A DNA stretch of 64,000 nucleotides from Blastobasis lacticolella (taxonomy: Eukaryota; Arthropoda; Insecta; Lepidoptera; Blastobasidae), in NCBI GenBank assembly GCA_905147135.1, contig LR990051.1, positions 1,121,001-1,185,000 on the forward strand, given 5' to 3'. The notes below the pieces were generated by a model. It was not told where the DNA came from, ran no database searches, and saw only the letters and a list, made by a program, of their open reading frames with translations. The translations under genes were made by a program, and so were the position numbers. Of this stretch, positions 43,069 to 54,649 are shown piece by piece (position 1 is the stretch's first letter; every line of letters starts with the position of its first letter).

Positions 43069-43069
43069 A

Positions 43070-44070
43070 TTTAACTATACATAAGTAACTATACAACTTG
43101 TACACAAGATACAGAATAAAATATTCACCTATATGCTATGAAAATATTTTCATTTCAGAACTTGTTTTCAGCGTGACAACGAATATGGAAATCAGTCATT
43201 TTTAGAGCAGCCACTCGTTGTCTATGAATCTAGGTCGCCTAGTGTTCGATACAACGCCCTACTTCCACTGTCTGTGACTTTTCAAGCGAAAAAAGGTCGC
43301 GTATGTTGTAATATTTGGGGAAAAAATATTTATAGGCCGTTCACGTCATCAATTTATTGCTGAGGCGTATCCGACAATGTTTTCAGTATGAAGGATTGGT
43401 TGCTAATATATAGGGCGATTGAGCCAACTTGAGTGTTTAGTTATTTACAGATATGTTCACAAATAAAAACAATTTATTCGTAACAAGCTGTTATCTTGCG
43501 GTATATTAGTTCCTATGACCGCCTCCATTATAAGGCTCCATAGTACCATATTAATTACATAGGCACACCAAATTTCAGCTCAATCGGATACCAACAAATG
43601 GTCTAAAATGGTTTGCAAATTTTGGCGGACAATTTACATACGAACAGTGGCCCTAGCAAAAGTGTGTCCGCGACAAAGCTCGCGCATCGAGAGAGCGTTT
43701 GTCTCTTTCTCTCAATACTGAGATGAAAGATATAGCAATACCTATGTCGCGCTTTTTCTCGCTTATCGTGCGCGAGAGCAACTTGTACTAGGCCTACAGT
43801 GCAGGTTAAATAAATGCTTGTAATAAGAGATCAGGTGCTAGGACTCTGTCAATCCTAAGGAGTCCGGCTGGTAGAGTCTCTTTCTACCGCCAAGCAACAA
43901 TGCTTGCATTGTTGTGCTCCGGTTTGAAGGATAAAGTAGCCAGCGTAATTACGGGTATGAGGCATTTCATTTTAGTCCTCAGAAAGACAACGCACCTGCG
44001 GTTCCGCATTTTTGTTGCCTGCTATCTAAATGCATGAATCGTAGGTGTTATGGGCAACAGTTACCACTTA
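43070..44070. other. Unannotated spacer
   Basis: 43660-43800 holds a GCGCGAGAGCAAC-type patch that may be a small foldback element. 43159-43360 follows an acceptor-like TTTTCATTTCAG but is not supported as an exon. Confidence 0.3.
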
Positions 44071-44075
44071 CATTC

Positions 44076-44334
44076 ATCATCACAGCCCGTAACAGTCCAC
44101 TGCAGAACTTAGGGCCTCCTCCACGAAAGTGGAGGTTATTGCCATAATCTCCACGCTTGGCAGGCGGGTTGGAGATCGCAGTGTTTAAATATAAAAATGG
44201 TAGAAACTGCTGCCCATTTTCCAGACTACGGAGACTCTTGATCTTTTGCCTCGAAAACATTAGTCACCTTGTACGACACCCATGAGTGTATGGGGTTGGT
44301 GCTATTCTACTCTACCGGACACCACACGGCCAAA
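44076..44334 (-). mobile_element. Family B repeat, copy 8
   Basis: Complete copy of the CCGGTAGAGTAGAATAGCAC sub-type with an uninterrupted TATATTTAAACACTGCGATC. It is the reference for the split copy at 19240-20455. Confidence 0.85.
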
Positions 44335-44429
44335 CCACTTACATTAGATGGACTGTAAGTGGTAAGTGTTGCTCTTTGTCACTGCGTAGTATAAAAAATA
44401 TTATATTCGCGATTATAATTATGTAACGA

Positions 44430-44980
44430 AACGCGTTACTTTATTACAGAAATCGCTGAGGGAACAGCCAAAAATTTGTCCATTAAAACAATGCCGGAAA
44501 TTGGATGGAAACGTAGAATACAAATGTAAGCTATTTGCGTCACGTTTTTGCCCGACAGTCGTTGCGATATTAAAACATTCATTATTTTCGTTTCGCCCGC
44601 GTCACCGTCACCTCAACCTCGCCGGAATTCCGTCCGAGTCTTAAGAAATCATTTCGGCGCGCAATTCAACGAAAAGCGAGAGGAAATAATGTCAGGGAAA
44701 CTCATTTGTCATTTGCGAATAGGCGAGTTTACGCCTCCGTGGGTGCGTTGCGTGATCGACTGGCTCCACAGCTCCGGCCAGGGCTCGCAGCCACACACGC
44801 CCGCATAATGGCGCCCCCAGCCAGCCCTAGCGCCCCTTGATTGATGAACTCGCCGCCCCCACCTCGACAACAAAATTTCCCAGCGACGCACACCCCACTC
44901 CCTGATTACGGCTTGTTTGGCCGTCGCGCTCAGCCGTTCACATTATTATCAGCGTATTGCTGGGGAATGAGGAATTGTGC
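44430..44980. other. Unique CpG-rich block, candidate regulatory sequence or exon
   Basis: The most CpG-dense non-repeated block in the downstream half. An acceptor-like TACTTTATTACAG ends at 44449, and a GTAAGC donor-like site starts at 44526. The 76 bp between are open in the phase that the 25672 donor would need, but the peptide has no recognisable motif. From 44600 to 44900 both strands carry open frames. Confidence 0.35.
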
Positions 44981-45179
44981 CGCCTGAAATACTTATGCAA
45001 TCGATAGAGAGGTAATAGTGCAAATATAATCCTTTAGTACCTGCCCGTAGGTCACACATTCGGCAGTACACGCAAGCGCAATAATATTATATCATTATGT
45101 TGTGGCCTGCCAGCTTTGGATAGGTAATCGACCCAAACCCTTGCGGCGTAGATACGAGTATACCTATCAGCCGCAGGAA

Positions 45180-45375
45180 TCGCTTTGGCTGGGCCTTTCA
45201 AATTCCTACGGCTAAGGAATGGAACACTTTGCCTACTGTTTCCCCCGGATAATACAATCTGGACTCCTTCAAGGTCGGCGTGGCCAAAGTGAATCGGCTG
45301 CTCCTATACTTAGACAAACATTTTTCATACTCAGCCGCATCTTCACGTACTATATAGGTGAGATAGTGGATCATA
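45180..45375 (+). mobile_element. Family W LINE C-terminal fragment
   Basis: A frame with two stops reads TAKEWNTLPTVSPG, then YNLDSFKVGVAKVNRLLLYL and HFSYSAASSRTI, matching the pattern at 55655-55815 ([20 protein letters not shown]). Decayed LINE end. Confidence 0.6.
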
Positions 45376-45409
45376 TATTTTAATGTAAAAAAAGCAAAAG
45401 TCAATTCTC

Positions 45410-45625
45410 AGTCTGACTGTCAACATATTAGTTACATTCTCAGGTCCAAATTGCTGAACAGATTTATAAAGCAACGAGATAGATGGCAACCCGGAGAAGG
45501 CCATAATTATCTCCGAAATTAAATCCGAAAGGGGTGAATTACGGAACGAGAGTTTTTATGGGGAACTTGTAATTTCTTGCGCGAACCAAGTCGCGGGCAA
45601 AAGCTGCTATCATAAATACTCGTTA
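45410..45625 (+). mobile_element. Dispersed repeat ending in GCGGGCAAAAGCTG
   Basis: Contains GGTGAATTACGGAACGAGAG and ends CAAGTCGCGGGCAAAAGCTG, the reverse of the TAGCTTTTGCCCGCG edges elsewhere. Possibly a Helitron-like relic. This is inferred from the end motif only. Confidence 0.4.
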
Positions 45626-45639
45626 ACGTCATAAAGCAT

Positions 45640-45960
45640 CATGTCGGGCATCCATTGTGCGCGGGCTCAATTTAAATTGGCAAGTAAGTGGCTGGCGCAT
45701 GTCAGAGGTATATCGTAACCGGATTAGTTAGGGCCAAGTTGAAAGCATCACAAAGCCCGGGAATTTCATGCGCCAGTGAACAGCACAGTGGTTCTTTATA
45801 AAAGTTGGTAATTGAGGCCCATTGTGCTATGTTTTCCTTCCAACGTTGCTCTTTAATTAGACTTCGTTTACATTTCTCCTGCTCGGTTGATCGATAGAAC
45901 TTGCTACTAATTGCGTCTAGTGGTTTTGATTTGATTCCGACGTATTTCGCGACGTCCGAC
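45640..45960. other. Unique block, candidate regulatory sequence
   Basis: Not repeated. It includes CAATTTAAATTGGC and ATTTCATGCGCCAGTGAAC. No coding pattern. Confidence 0.3.
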
Positions 45961-46171
45961 TATTTAGTGGATCATTTGTTGAGTGTTGCTTTGGTTTTGG
46001 ACTGGTGACTCTTAAATCTCTAGCCGTATTTGGTAGCGTTAGTCTCATCAAATAGTTTAAATATTTACGTGTACTTGGACTCAAACAAAATGACAACGAG
46101 TGCAACGACGCCACAATTGATATCCCTAATAATTTTTTTATCTGACTTCATATCTATACCGTTATCACTAC

Positions 46172-46365
46172 ACAGTATAAAACAAAGTCGCTTTCTCTGT
46201 CCCTATGTCCCTTTGTATGCTTAAATCTTTGAAACTACGCAACGGATTTTGATGCGGTTTTTTTTAATAGATAGAGTGATTCAAGAGGAAGGTTTATAAG
46301 CAAGAAAAATGGGTAGAGGGTGGGTAGGTGTACGTGAACGAAGTCGCGCCGGGTCCACTAGTAAT
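46172..46365 (+). mobile_element. Family G element, copy 6
   Basis: ATAAAACAAAGTCGCTTTCT start, GAAACTACGCAACGGATTTT core, GTCGCGCCGGGTCCACTAGT end. Confidence 0.75.
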
Positions 46366-46374
46366 TATATGAAA

Positions 46375-46925
46375 GACAAAAATATATACGACAATGAGTG
46401 ATGGAAAGTATGAGAAGGATATTGAAAGAATCCTATACAAGGGCAACGTCAGTATACAATACTACGGCAATACAGTAGTGAATGTTGGGTATGACAAAAG
46501 TGGAATGAAAGTGGAATAAATTGTGGTGGAAATGAGAACACTGATGAAAATATGTGGAATGAAATATAGTGATAGAGTGAAAAATACAGTGATCCGTGAA
46601 AGGCGTGACATGTAAGATGATATAGTGGCTAAAATAGAAAGAGGGATGTTGAGATAGTTCGGGCATGTAGAGCGGATGGATGAAATAAGATTAACGAAAG
46701 AGGTATATAGCGCGAATTTGGATAACCGGCCCTTAAGAGGACGACTTATAAAACATTCACTGATCAGATCAGTAATGTTCTCAAAACAAGCTGGGGTCTG
46801 AAGTGTATGAGTTGTAAATGTATGCGAGGAGGAGTTGTGTCAGGAAAGAGCAAAGTGGCGGTCCATAGTCTCTGCCTATCCCACCTTTGGGATAGAGGCG
46901 TTAACTTGTATGTTATGTATGTATG
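46375..46925 (+). pseudogene. RTE-type LINE 3' part, decayed
   Basis: A broken frame reads VVEMRTLMKMCGMKYSDRVK, then NTVIRERRDM, a stop, KIERGMLR, a stop, and FGHVERMDEIRLTKEVY. This is the C-terminal portion of the RTE-clade reverse transcriptase, the element that supplies the enzyme for its own reverse transcription. Point changes have produced stops at conserved tryptophan and other positions. The 3' UTR (GAGTTGTGTCAGGAAAGAGC, then TATGTATGTATG) matches the tails at 4728 and 10085, linking those orphans to this family. Confidence 0.75.
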
Positions 46926-47137
46926 GCATCTTCATCCACGTTTCAGTCCAGCGGATGATCCTACCCGTTGCTACCCGTACGAAGCCGACGGGACACTAAC
47001 AATTAAATAAATTGTTAGTGTCCTGTAATGGTCAACGACACCTATCCTTTGCATGATGGATGCTATTGAATGATTGATCCTTGCATGCCGGACACCATAC
47101 GGCTTTGTCTATGTGGTTGAGTTATTGAAATGTCAGG

Positions 47138-47342
47138 TTTAAGGCCTTGCCACACACAAAGCTCGGCGCGAGCGCGGCGCGAGCGCGGCGCGAGCGCGGT
47201 GCGATATTTGCTAGGCAACCATCGCGCGGCGCGATAGTTGCCTAGGCAACGCGCCAGCATCGCGCCGCGCTCGCGCCGCGCTCAGGCCGCGCTCACGCCG
47301 CGCTCAGGCCGGCGTGAGCGCGGCGCCGCGCCTGCGCTGTGC
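47138..47342. mobile_element. GC-rich palindromic element, family I copy 1
   Basis: Starts TTAAGGCCTTGCCACACACA, then repeated GAGCGCGGCGC units, a central TTGCCTAGGCAAC, and the complementary CGCTCGCGCCGCGCTCAG. The far end is replaced by a family J element. Open frames here come from the GC-rich repeats. Confidence 0.75.
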
Positions 47343-47490
47343 AGTGCCACAAACTTATCAGACCTGGTACCGGCGGCGCTGTTTTTGGGATTGACATGTC
47401 AGTTCAAATACATTTCAAAAGTAAGTGTCGTTATTTTTCCGCAGTTCCAGTTTTGGCCACCGCGTTTCTATGCAAATCGGCACACATAGA
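47342..47490. mobile_element. Family J element, copy 1
   Basis: GTGCCACAAACTTATCAGAC at one side and CAGTTCCAGTTTTGGCCACC at the other. Other copies: 51158, 54372, 62818, 63221. The best copy (63221-63346) shows a terminal inverted repeat. Confidence 0.6.
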
Positions 47491-48400
47491 GTGGCTGCTC
47501 CATTATTCGGGGAAATGAATTTTTAGGATGGTAATACTCCCGCATGTCGTAATAGCGGGTTAATTACTCGTTTCTTTTTACCAACAGTCCGAATCTTTCC
47601 TCCTAATTTGACTGGTGCATTACGCAGATAATTTTAAACCTGAGGAAGAATATAGGCTTACTTTTTATTCCCCTCCACTCGCTAGCTTACAAGAGTATAT
47701 ATAAGGTAGGTAAAAACCTGAAGCTTGGAAAAGTAACGCCCTACCTCTGAAATAAGTCGCCTTTTACGACACCTCTTAGTGTGGACAGCGATGCTATTTC
47801 ACTCTGTTGGACATCACACTGCAAATTTTGCTCCCTAGGTAGGCCCCCTAAGGTAGGTAGGATGAGGGGGCACAGCTCTCCTACATCAGAATCAAAACAT
47901 TTCAGTACGACTTACTTGTCGAGTTAGACAAACTTTTAATGATGCCGTAACATAGAGCACAAATTCTACAGTGCGAAAATTCGGTGGCTAGAGTCTAACG
48001 CTGATATAGATGTTTTGTTTAATTACCCGCTACAGTGCACAGAAAATTGCGCTCAATCTTATCCACCACAATTTTCAGTTCAGTATAAAATAGACGAACA
48101 ATTGCCCAAAGCTTACTTCATGGCCATGGATCGTAGTTCTTCTTGTTCGTGTACAATTGACTAACCGCCATACAGAATCAAATTCGACTTTTTTCTAACA
48201 GATTTATCTCTAGCGGCTGAACCGGGATTTGTCGCTAGAATAGTCCCCGCGGGCTTAAGTAACCCACTCTTACGTATTTGTGTCTTTGACAGTTGTCAAA
48301 ACGCACTTGCCAGGTGAAATTATTAAATATTTATGGTAGAATTTTTTTGTAGTTTTTTAAATATTTATGGTAGAATTTTTTAGTAATTTATATAATCTGG
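47491..48400. other. Spacer with a 34-bp tandem duplication
   Basis: AAATATTTATGGTAGAATTT begins at 48325 and again at 48359. Otherwise no supported feature. Confidence 0.4.
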
Positions 48401-48403
48401 CTA

Positions 48404-49127
48404 TAATAGGACCACGCTTAGTCCGAATCAACTGACAGTGGTAGAAATTATAAAATGTGGATATGGCAATATCTATTGGATAATCTGTCCTTGTCAGTCA
48501 TTGTCCATTATTATTTAGGCGATCCGCACACTGGAACGCAGCACCGTACTTTTGTGCGTGACGTGCGTTAGTGCGTGACATAAAGTAATTTGAGCTGTCA
48601 TCGGTTTCTATGGAAATTACTCATAGTCGAACACACTGACAACGCATCCACGCGCGTTCGTGCGGATCCGTCGTTTTTTTTCTTTGCAACATTTGACACG
48701 GGCTGCGGGTCATATAAGTTTTTGGCGCTGTACTTTCTACATAAAAAGGCGTCAAATAGGCCGCTGCTGTGAAGTGAGGTCTCCAGGATTGTCGAATAGG
48801 TATTCCGTTACTCAGTTCTCTAATAATTTTTTGCCTAAATAATATAATTTTATGAAAAGATTATAACAATTTGGAGAATTCCTAAATTTTTTATTGTATT
48901 GTATAAAACAATATAAAAAATTACACATATTTCTAAATTTCGCCAGAATGAATGCTGCGCTCCAATGTGCCAATCGCCTCAACAATATTTTTCAAATCAG
49001 TCAAATTCTTTGTTATGACTTTTATAAATGACGTTCTATGACGGATAAAAGACATGGCATTAGTTGCCATACAGAGATTTTTTTTTTTTTTTTTAAAAAG
49101 CGATTCGGACTTAGCGTGGTCCTACTA
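48404..49127. mobile_element. TA-flanked terminal-repeat element, family M copy 2 (long)
   Basis: Terminal inverted repeats of about 26 bp with two differences (left TAATAGGACCACGCTTAGTC; right, complement TAGTAGGACCACGCTAAGTC). TA lies on both sides (48402-48403, 49128-49129), as in Tc1/mariner-type insertion. There is no transposase frame. A second foldback sits inside at 48520-48675. Confidence 0.8.
48520..48675. mobile_element. Foldback element nested in family M
   Basis: Ends GCGATCCGCACACTGGAACG and CGCGTTCGTGCGGATCCGTC pair with a short gap. The family M copy at 15627 lacks this segment. Confidence 0.6.
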
Positions 49128-49129
49128 TA

Positions 49130-50600
49130 CCAGTAGACACTGGCAAAGACACATAACAGACTAGACACAAATCAAAAATATTCCCTGTTCGCTCACTCTA
49201 CAATTATTATGAACCTCGCTATCCCGTTTTTTCGTCTATTGAAATAAGCTGTCAGAAAATAACGCGCGCAATGTTTTGAACGCTCCACATGTTGCTGGAG
49301 CTCCTGAAGACCTGACGTTTCTTTTGAAACATCGGTGTATAATTTTATAATTTCCTAATATAATTTAAATCAAACCACCTAAAAGACGGTGTAATTTAGT
49401 GCACATCTAAATGAAAATTTTAGAAATTTAAATATTGTAATCGAAAAGTATAAAATAAAAACATAATTTTTTTTTTCAATAAACCCACTACGTAATAGAA
49501 AATAATAATTGACCATAGATAGGTAACATGTAGGGAAAGCAAAATTTTCATAATGTCTACTCGAAGCAAATGGAACAAATGGGAGTTTTATTAGATACAT
49601 GACTGTTTTAATCATTGTCTAAACAATCCTAATGTCAAACTGAGTACCTACTTCAACTGTCACAATATAGATAAATTGCTGAAATAATAAGTTTAAGGGA
49701 AGTGTTGGATATAGAAATAATATTCTTGTATATATCCTTATTAATTTATTAACCGCAATACTGATAACGTTGTAATGTCAATCTCGTAGAAATGTTATGT
49801 CTCTCTGTGTCACTGTTTGACCAGCCAGTGATAATGATTTACTACGATTTCCGAAATTAAAAATAGATTTCTCAAGTTTCTCTGACCGAGGGTCAGCAGG
49901 GTTTCATTTCACCAGCACCGAATAGCCTTAGGTACATTACTGTGCCTGGATATAGATCTAGATACTGTCAAACAACAAATATCAAAAATACAAAACGAAC
50001 AAAGCTACCATAATATTTTTCGGTTAATTTTGTAACCTCAAATAAATGTAAACAATACATTAATACAAAATACATTAATTCCACTTAAATTCAAATGATT
50101 TCCAAAAGATCACATTTATTTCAATATTTTCAAAATCTATCTGAATACATGTTACGTACCGTTTAAATCTTTGCTGTACATCTTCCAAATCAAACAGCAA
50201 CTTATCTGCTCTAAACTCGGCCATACATGTTTGAGAAACTCAAAATATTACTGTTTTCGTGCCGCTTTTATGTTTTTGTACTTATTTCGAAAATAAACGT
50301 CCCACACAGTAAAATGCTGGAAATATCACTGTGATATCACATGAAAACTTAAACATAAAAAAAAACAATGTCTGGTCGATGTGACAGCTGAAGTATCAGT
50401 TTGTTTACAGATAGGAATATTATATTTGAGTTTTAAAGTAATGTAGTGCTGCCAGCAAAGACTTCTATATATGTACCGGTTAATTGTACAAAGGCAATGA
50501 GACCACTTCATTGGAGCTAAAACTGCAATAGAGCTCCAATGTCGTCTCAGTGACGTCTCGGACATGTCTACGAATGGTCGTTACTTTACAATGTAAAGGT
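49130..50600. other. AT-rich stretch
   Basis: Several short open frames, none with a recognisable motif. No repeat family from this window. Confidence 0.3.
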
Positions 50601-50604
50601 ATTA

Positions 50605-50755
50605 CGAATTAGAGCGGCTCAGCCCGAGGCATGCTCGCCGTGCGCGGCGAGATGCTCACCGCGCGCGGTGAGGCTGCTCAGCTGCGCATTTGTTTGTTCG
50701 TTGAGGCAACGTGCTCGCGGCGAGCCACAAATGCGCCGCACAAATAAAATGCTGA
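50605..50755. repeat. GC-rich palindromic patch
   Basis: GCTCGCCGTGCGCGGCGAG and CTCACCGCGCGCGGTGAG are back-to-back hairpins. A GCATTTGT/ACAAATGC pair brackets the right half. Confidence 0.55.
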
Positions 50756-51155
50756 TGCTGCTTTTATCATAATTGATGGGATTGTTAAAATAATTTTAGT
50801 TTTTTCGATCCTCGTTGGTATCTTCAATCAAATTCAATGCACTCCATCTGATTGTTTTTTATTTGGCCGTCTTACATGCATGCGCACGATGTGACTTTGC
50901 ACTGGCGGTATAACACCGTGAATTTAGTTCTGACCATTAAATGTGGGTAGAACAGAAAAAAATACTTATTACTGTAATATGTTTAGTACAGCATAAACCG
51001 GAACGGACTAATATTTGGAACAAGCGCCATAGTTACTTTTGTTCAGCTTGAAAATAGCTATCCAACGACGTATTACACATAGCTATTGGAATGGTTACCA
51101 CTGTCCATACAAATTCTTGTACGCGTTAACAATGTTATATCTGGCGGCTTGACAA
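50756..51155. other. Unannotated spacer
   Basis: No supported feature. Confidence 0.3.
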
Positions 51156-51157
51156 GA

Positions 51158-51281
51158 TTGTTGACAAACCTATTCGATCCGGTGGCCAAAACCGGAACTA
51201 AGTGTTGCCGTTTGAAATGTAATGTCAATGCCAACAACAGCGATGCTGTCACCCGGTCAGACATTTTTGTGGCACTGTAGA
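51158..51281. mobile_element. Family J element, copy 2
   Basis: GATCCGGTGGCCAAAACCGG, a middle with GTCAATGCCAACAACAGCGA, and a GTGGCACTGTAG end. Same order as 62818-62920. Confidence 0.65.
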
Positions 51282-51960
51282 CGGCGCTGTTTTATTAACT
51301 ACGGTAACCGTCAGAGTTATTTGTTCGTTCAACCGCATCAAGATGTATATCTCTATGGGTGCTAGTGTCAGCAATAGCAGTAGTAGGTAAATGTACTTGG
51401 AACTCACAGTCATTCGCGAAACCGTCGGGTGTTCTCTCTTAAGTTTATGTTTATTTATGTACCTTGGCCCAAAGCCTGAGATAGCCTAAACAATTTGCCA
51501 ATACAATTTTTTCGTCGCCAATTTTAATCTCGAATACCCCAAATGGCGATAAATAGCCTACATTGGCAACACTTTGTTGGCGCGACGCCGGCAGTACCGG
51601 ACTAAGTCCATCAGAGGCCCACGGCGGACAACCTTTATAAGGCCCCAGTTTAAGAAGTTTTATGTAATTTTACAAGCTTTTTATTCAGTTCACATTTGTA
51701 TGTTTAAGTGTTTTTATTTATTTAGTTAAAATTACTTCTTTGGCGGAGGGGGTCCTCGACCCTGATCTTAATTCTGTTTGAATAGTGATACGGCGATAGC
51801 TACGCCCCTGTCACAACTCCGAACCACCTCTTCGATATGTTCTAAGCATATTTTAAAGCTTTGTATAGGATTTGATCAAGGCAACTTGGAGACGTTTGGA
51901 GGCCCCCCTGGACCAGAGGCCCGGGGCGGGCCGCCTTTCCCGCTTTGTTCGTTAGTCCAC
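51282..51960. other. Mixed spacer
   Basis: 51875-51960 contains GGCCCCCCTGGACCAGAGGC, which may be repeat-derived. Nothing supported. Confidence 0.3.
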
Positions 51961-51963
51961 CCC

Positions 51964-52134
51964 TGGCGGCGCGATGCCGGCGTGGCGTGAGCTCGGCGCG
52001 AGCGCGGTGCGAGCGCGGTGCGATAGTTGCTAGGCAACCATAGCGCGGCGCGATAGTTGCCTAGGCAACGCGCCAGCATCGCGCCGCGCCCGAGCCGCGC
52101 TCGCGCCGAGCTTTGTGTGTGGCAAGGCCTTAAA
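51964..52134. mobile_element. GC-rich palindromic element, family I copy 2
   Basis: Same GAGCGCGG units and TTGCCTAGGCAAC centre as 47138-47342. Here the right-hand end (TGTGTGTGGCAAGGCCTTAA) is intact. Confidence 0.75.
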
Positions 52135-52500
52135 ATGTCCACGCAATAATTTAAAAAAATTGGATAGAATAGAATGCGTTTTTATTTACACACAACAACA
52201 CACCACAAATATCATATCATAATATATATCATATTTAATTAGCTCAAAAAAGCTAGAATCACTGACCGCTACCAATACCTACAACAATTTTCAAAAATCA
52301 TGTTATCATATTGATAGTTTTCAGTATTTAAAATATAGTGTATACCTATTGCGCAGTTGTTATAGAATCCATTCAGTAGCTTTTAGGTGAAAGAGCATTC
52401 ATTCTTATAAACAGTTTTATTCATATACTAGCTGTGCCCGCGATTTCGTTTGCGTGGACTACAAGATGGTTGCTATGTCAAATATTAAACAATACTGTAG
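52135..52500. other. AT-rich spacer with a repeat edge
   Basis: ATACTAGCTGTGCCCGCGAT at 52427 is a dispersed-repeat edge. Otherwise nothing. Confidence 0.35.
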
Positions 52501-52509
52501 TCTGATGAA

Positions 52510-52829
52510 GGTTGTACTCGCATAAAGGCCCGAAGTCCGCCTCAACCATGATTCAGGATTTGGAAGATTAGGTAATTATAGTAGAGCGACTGCTATCTGA
52601 CCTGCTTGATCTTCCTAACAGGGGAACCTGAGCAGATTGGATCATAGTTACATATTCATGACTGAATTGTAAATAACGCCTTACCGTAAGAGCATCGGTT
52701 AGTGTTCAACTAATGTACATAACTCAGAAAAGAGTAATTGGCATGTAGTGGTACCGGGCTTCGAACTACTTCAAACCCGGTACTTCTAACTCACGAGTCG
52801 GACGCTTTAACCACCGATCCACGCGCTCT
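52510..52829 (-). mobile_element. tRNA-derived SINE, family C copy 11
   Basis: Nearly full length. The minus-strand head reads GAGCGCGTGGATCGGTGGTT, and the B-box region is duplicated (two CCGGGTTTGAAG/CCCGGTACC pieces near 52750-52785). Confidence 0.82.
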
Positions 52830-53059
52830 AGTGTTTGGCTTTTCACCAAATCCTTCCACACTTCCAAATCCATTCGTCTTCAATATCTCCCAAAATCACT
52901 ATCGCAATATCAGATGGAACACGACAATACGGATCGGTTAGGACGAACAAAAACTAGAGGTAAACAAAACAAGGCAGACATTCCCAAACAGTGTGATCCT
53001 TAGCACTACCACAGTGCAGAAATATTCAGTAGGCTAATTCAGGTCAAACTTACTATCGT

Positions 53060-53258
53060 AGTGGCGAGACCTCAGCACGCAGCGGGTGGTGCGATGGCGG
53101 AATTGTGCTATGGGCACCAGATCATTTAGGTTAAGAGAAGGTTAGCTGGAAGAGATCCCGTTGTGGGATAAGTTCGCCTTTGCTTTGTAAGTGTTTCCTT
53201 TTGAAATGTACTATGTTGTTGCAATAAAGAGTTTACATACATACATACATTAAGCACT
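53060..53258. mobile_element. Two LINE fragments
   Basis: 53065-53130 matches family T on the minus strand (GGTGGTGCGATGGCGGAATT, as at 60117). 53135-53258 is a + strand LINE 3' end, AAGAGATCCCGTTGTGGGAT through TTGCAATAAAGAGTTTACAT to a CATA repeat tail. Confidence 0.6.
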
Positions 53259-53369
53259 CCAAGCTTTTTTGAAACGCTTACATAGAAAATTGAAAGCTAC
53301 ACTCATCTTCTCTCACCATCGTACGCGATAAAGCTTATCATGCTACGTAGGATACTGTATATTTCAATA

Positions 53370-53575
53370 CTGTGGCATTAAAGCCCCGGAATCGATCGGG
53401 ATTGGACTGGTGGAATGGAATGCAAACTAACGCCGTCCCGGGTAATGTAAACAAGGCGACCTGCATCCCGGATTCCGGCGTGTACGGAATCTCTTCCCGG
53501 ACAATTTAATATCTCGAATGTGCCTAGGAACGCTCGCACGGTCGCCAGATCGACTTGTTTGCTCCGTGTATGGAG
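53370..53575. other. Unique CpG-richer block, candidate regulatory sequence
   Basis: CGGAATCGATCGGGATTGGA and CGGCGTGTACGGAATCTC occur once only in the window. No coding frame. Confidence 0.35.
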
Positions 53576-53579
53576 AGAA

Positions 53580-54370
53580 ACTACACAAACTCTATAGACA
53601 CTGATTCGTGTGTAAACAAATAGGGTTGGTTATAACAGTGGGTTTTATCCAAGTAATTCACAATTATATCACCACATCTGCTCTCATTTCGTCACGTGGT
53701 GCGTAAGCCCCAGGATAATGTCAGTGTCAGTGGGAAATGTCTGGAAAGAGGATCCGCGAAAGGCCTAAGAAACGGCGGATTGACATTGCTGAGTCGAGTA
53801 AAATGTCAGTAATTTAGTCATCTTCTTGAAAAAAATTCACTTTTTTTTTATTATTTATCGAGTGATATTTATTAAAAATAGTAACTTTTAGTGATTTTGA
53901 CTAGATCCTTAACTAACACTTTTTTTTTATTATTTGAAACGCCATATTCTGTTTCAGATTGTTTGAAAATGTCCCCAATTCTTGGATACCTGGCCTTAAA
54001 TAAATCGAAAACCTAGTGTGCCGGGTTCAGTTAATCTTCTCGTTACAAAGGATTACTCGAGGTATTCATGGAACGATACACCTTGTTAGTTCCACGATAC
54101 TCCTTTCTTTATCCGGTCCAGCAGAAGATCCGACTTGTTACTATTAAACATAGAACCGTACTTCCTGTGAGGACTGCCCTGATATGCCATGGATAAGACT
54201 GTTGTACGCGTATTAACCAGCAGAGAAGATTTATTTCTCCTTGTAGACTCCTATTTTTCTAGTTTGTACCTATATTATTTCTTTTAAACTCAAGAATTTT
54301 GCTATTATCATTTCCTTTGTTCTGGGGGTCTAAAAAGGCCACATTTGCAGTTCAAATTATAATTCCTATT
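53580..54370. other. Unannotated spacer
   Basis: No supported gene or repeat. Confidence 0.3.
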
Positions 54371-54371
54371 A

Positions 54372-54470
54372 GAGTGCCACAAACTTATCCGATCCGGTGG
54401 CCAATACTGGAACAAAGTGACGCCATTTTGAATTAATATTCATGTCAATTGAAATGAATATGAATCATAT
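54372..54470. mobile_element. Family J element, copy 3 (partial)
   Basis: AGTGCCACAAACTTATCCGA, then CCGGTGGCCAATACTGGAAC. The other end is missing. Confidence 0.6.
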
Positions 54471-54649
54471 TATGAGACGCTAATATGACCTTTTTGGACC
54501 CCCTAAAATAAACTATGTCAGTAATTTTATCCTACTAACAGTAGATAACATTTATACAGAAGATTTTATTTATTGTAGATTACTTCTTCATGCAGATTTT
54601 GATGAAAAACACCACAGACTTGACGTGATACGTAAAGAATACACTAAAC

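Noticed and set aside
43159..43365. Possible exon after acceptor TTTTCATTTCAG
   Set aside because: The frame compatible with the signal-peptide exon stops after about 15 codons. The longer open frame has the wrong phase and no motif, and the sequence looks like part of a small repeat (CACTCGTTGTCTATGAATC).
44548..44808. 86-codon frame in the CpG-rich block
   Set aside because: The opposite strand is also open, which points to base composition. There is no start context or recognised domain.
47063..47260. Similar minus-strand proteins at 47063-47260 and 51876-52142 (LARCLGNYRAA)
   Set aside because: Both arise from the same GC-rich palindromic element. The shared peptide reflects shared repeat DNA, and other copies and frames are equally open.
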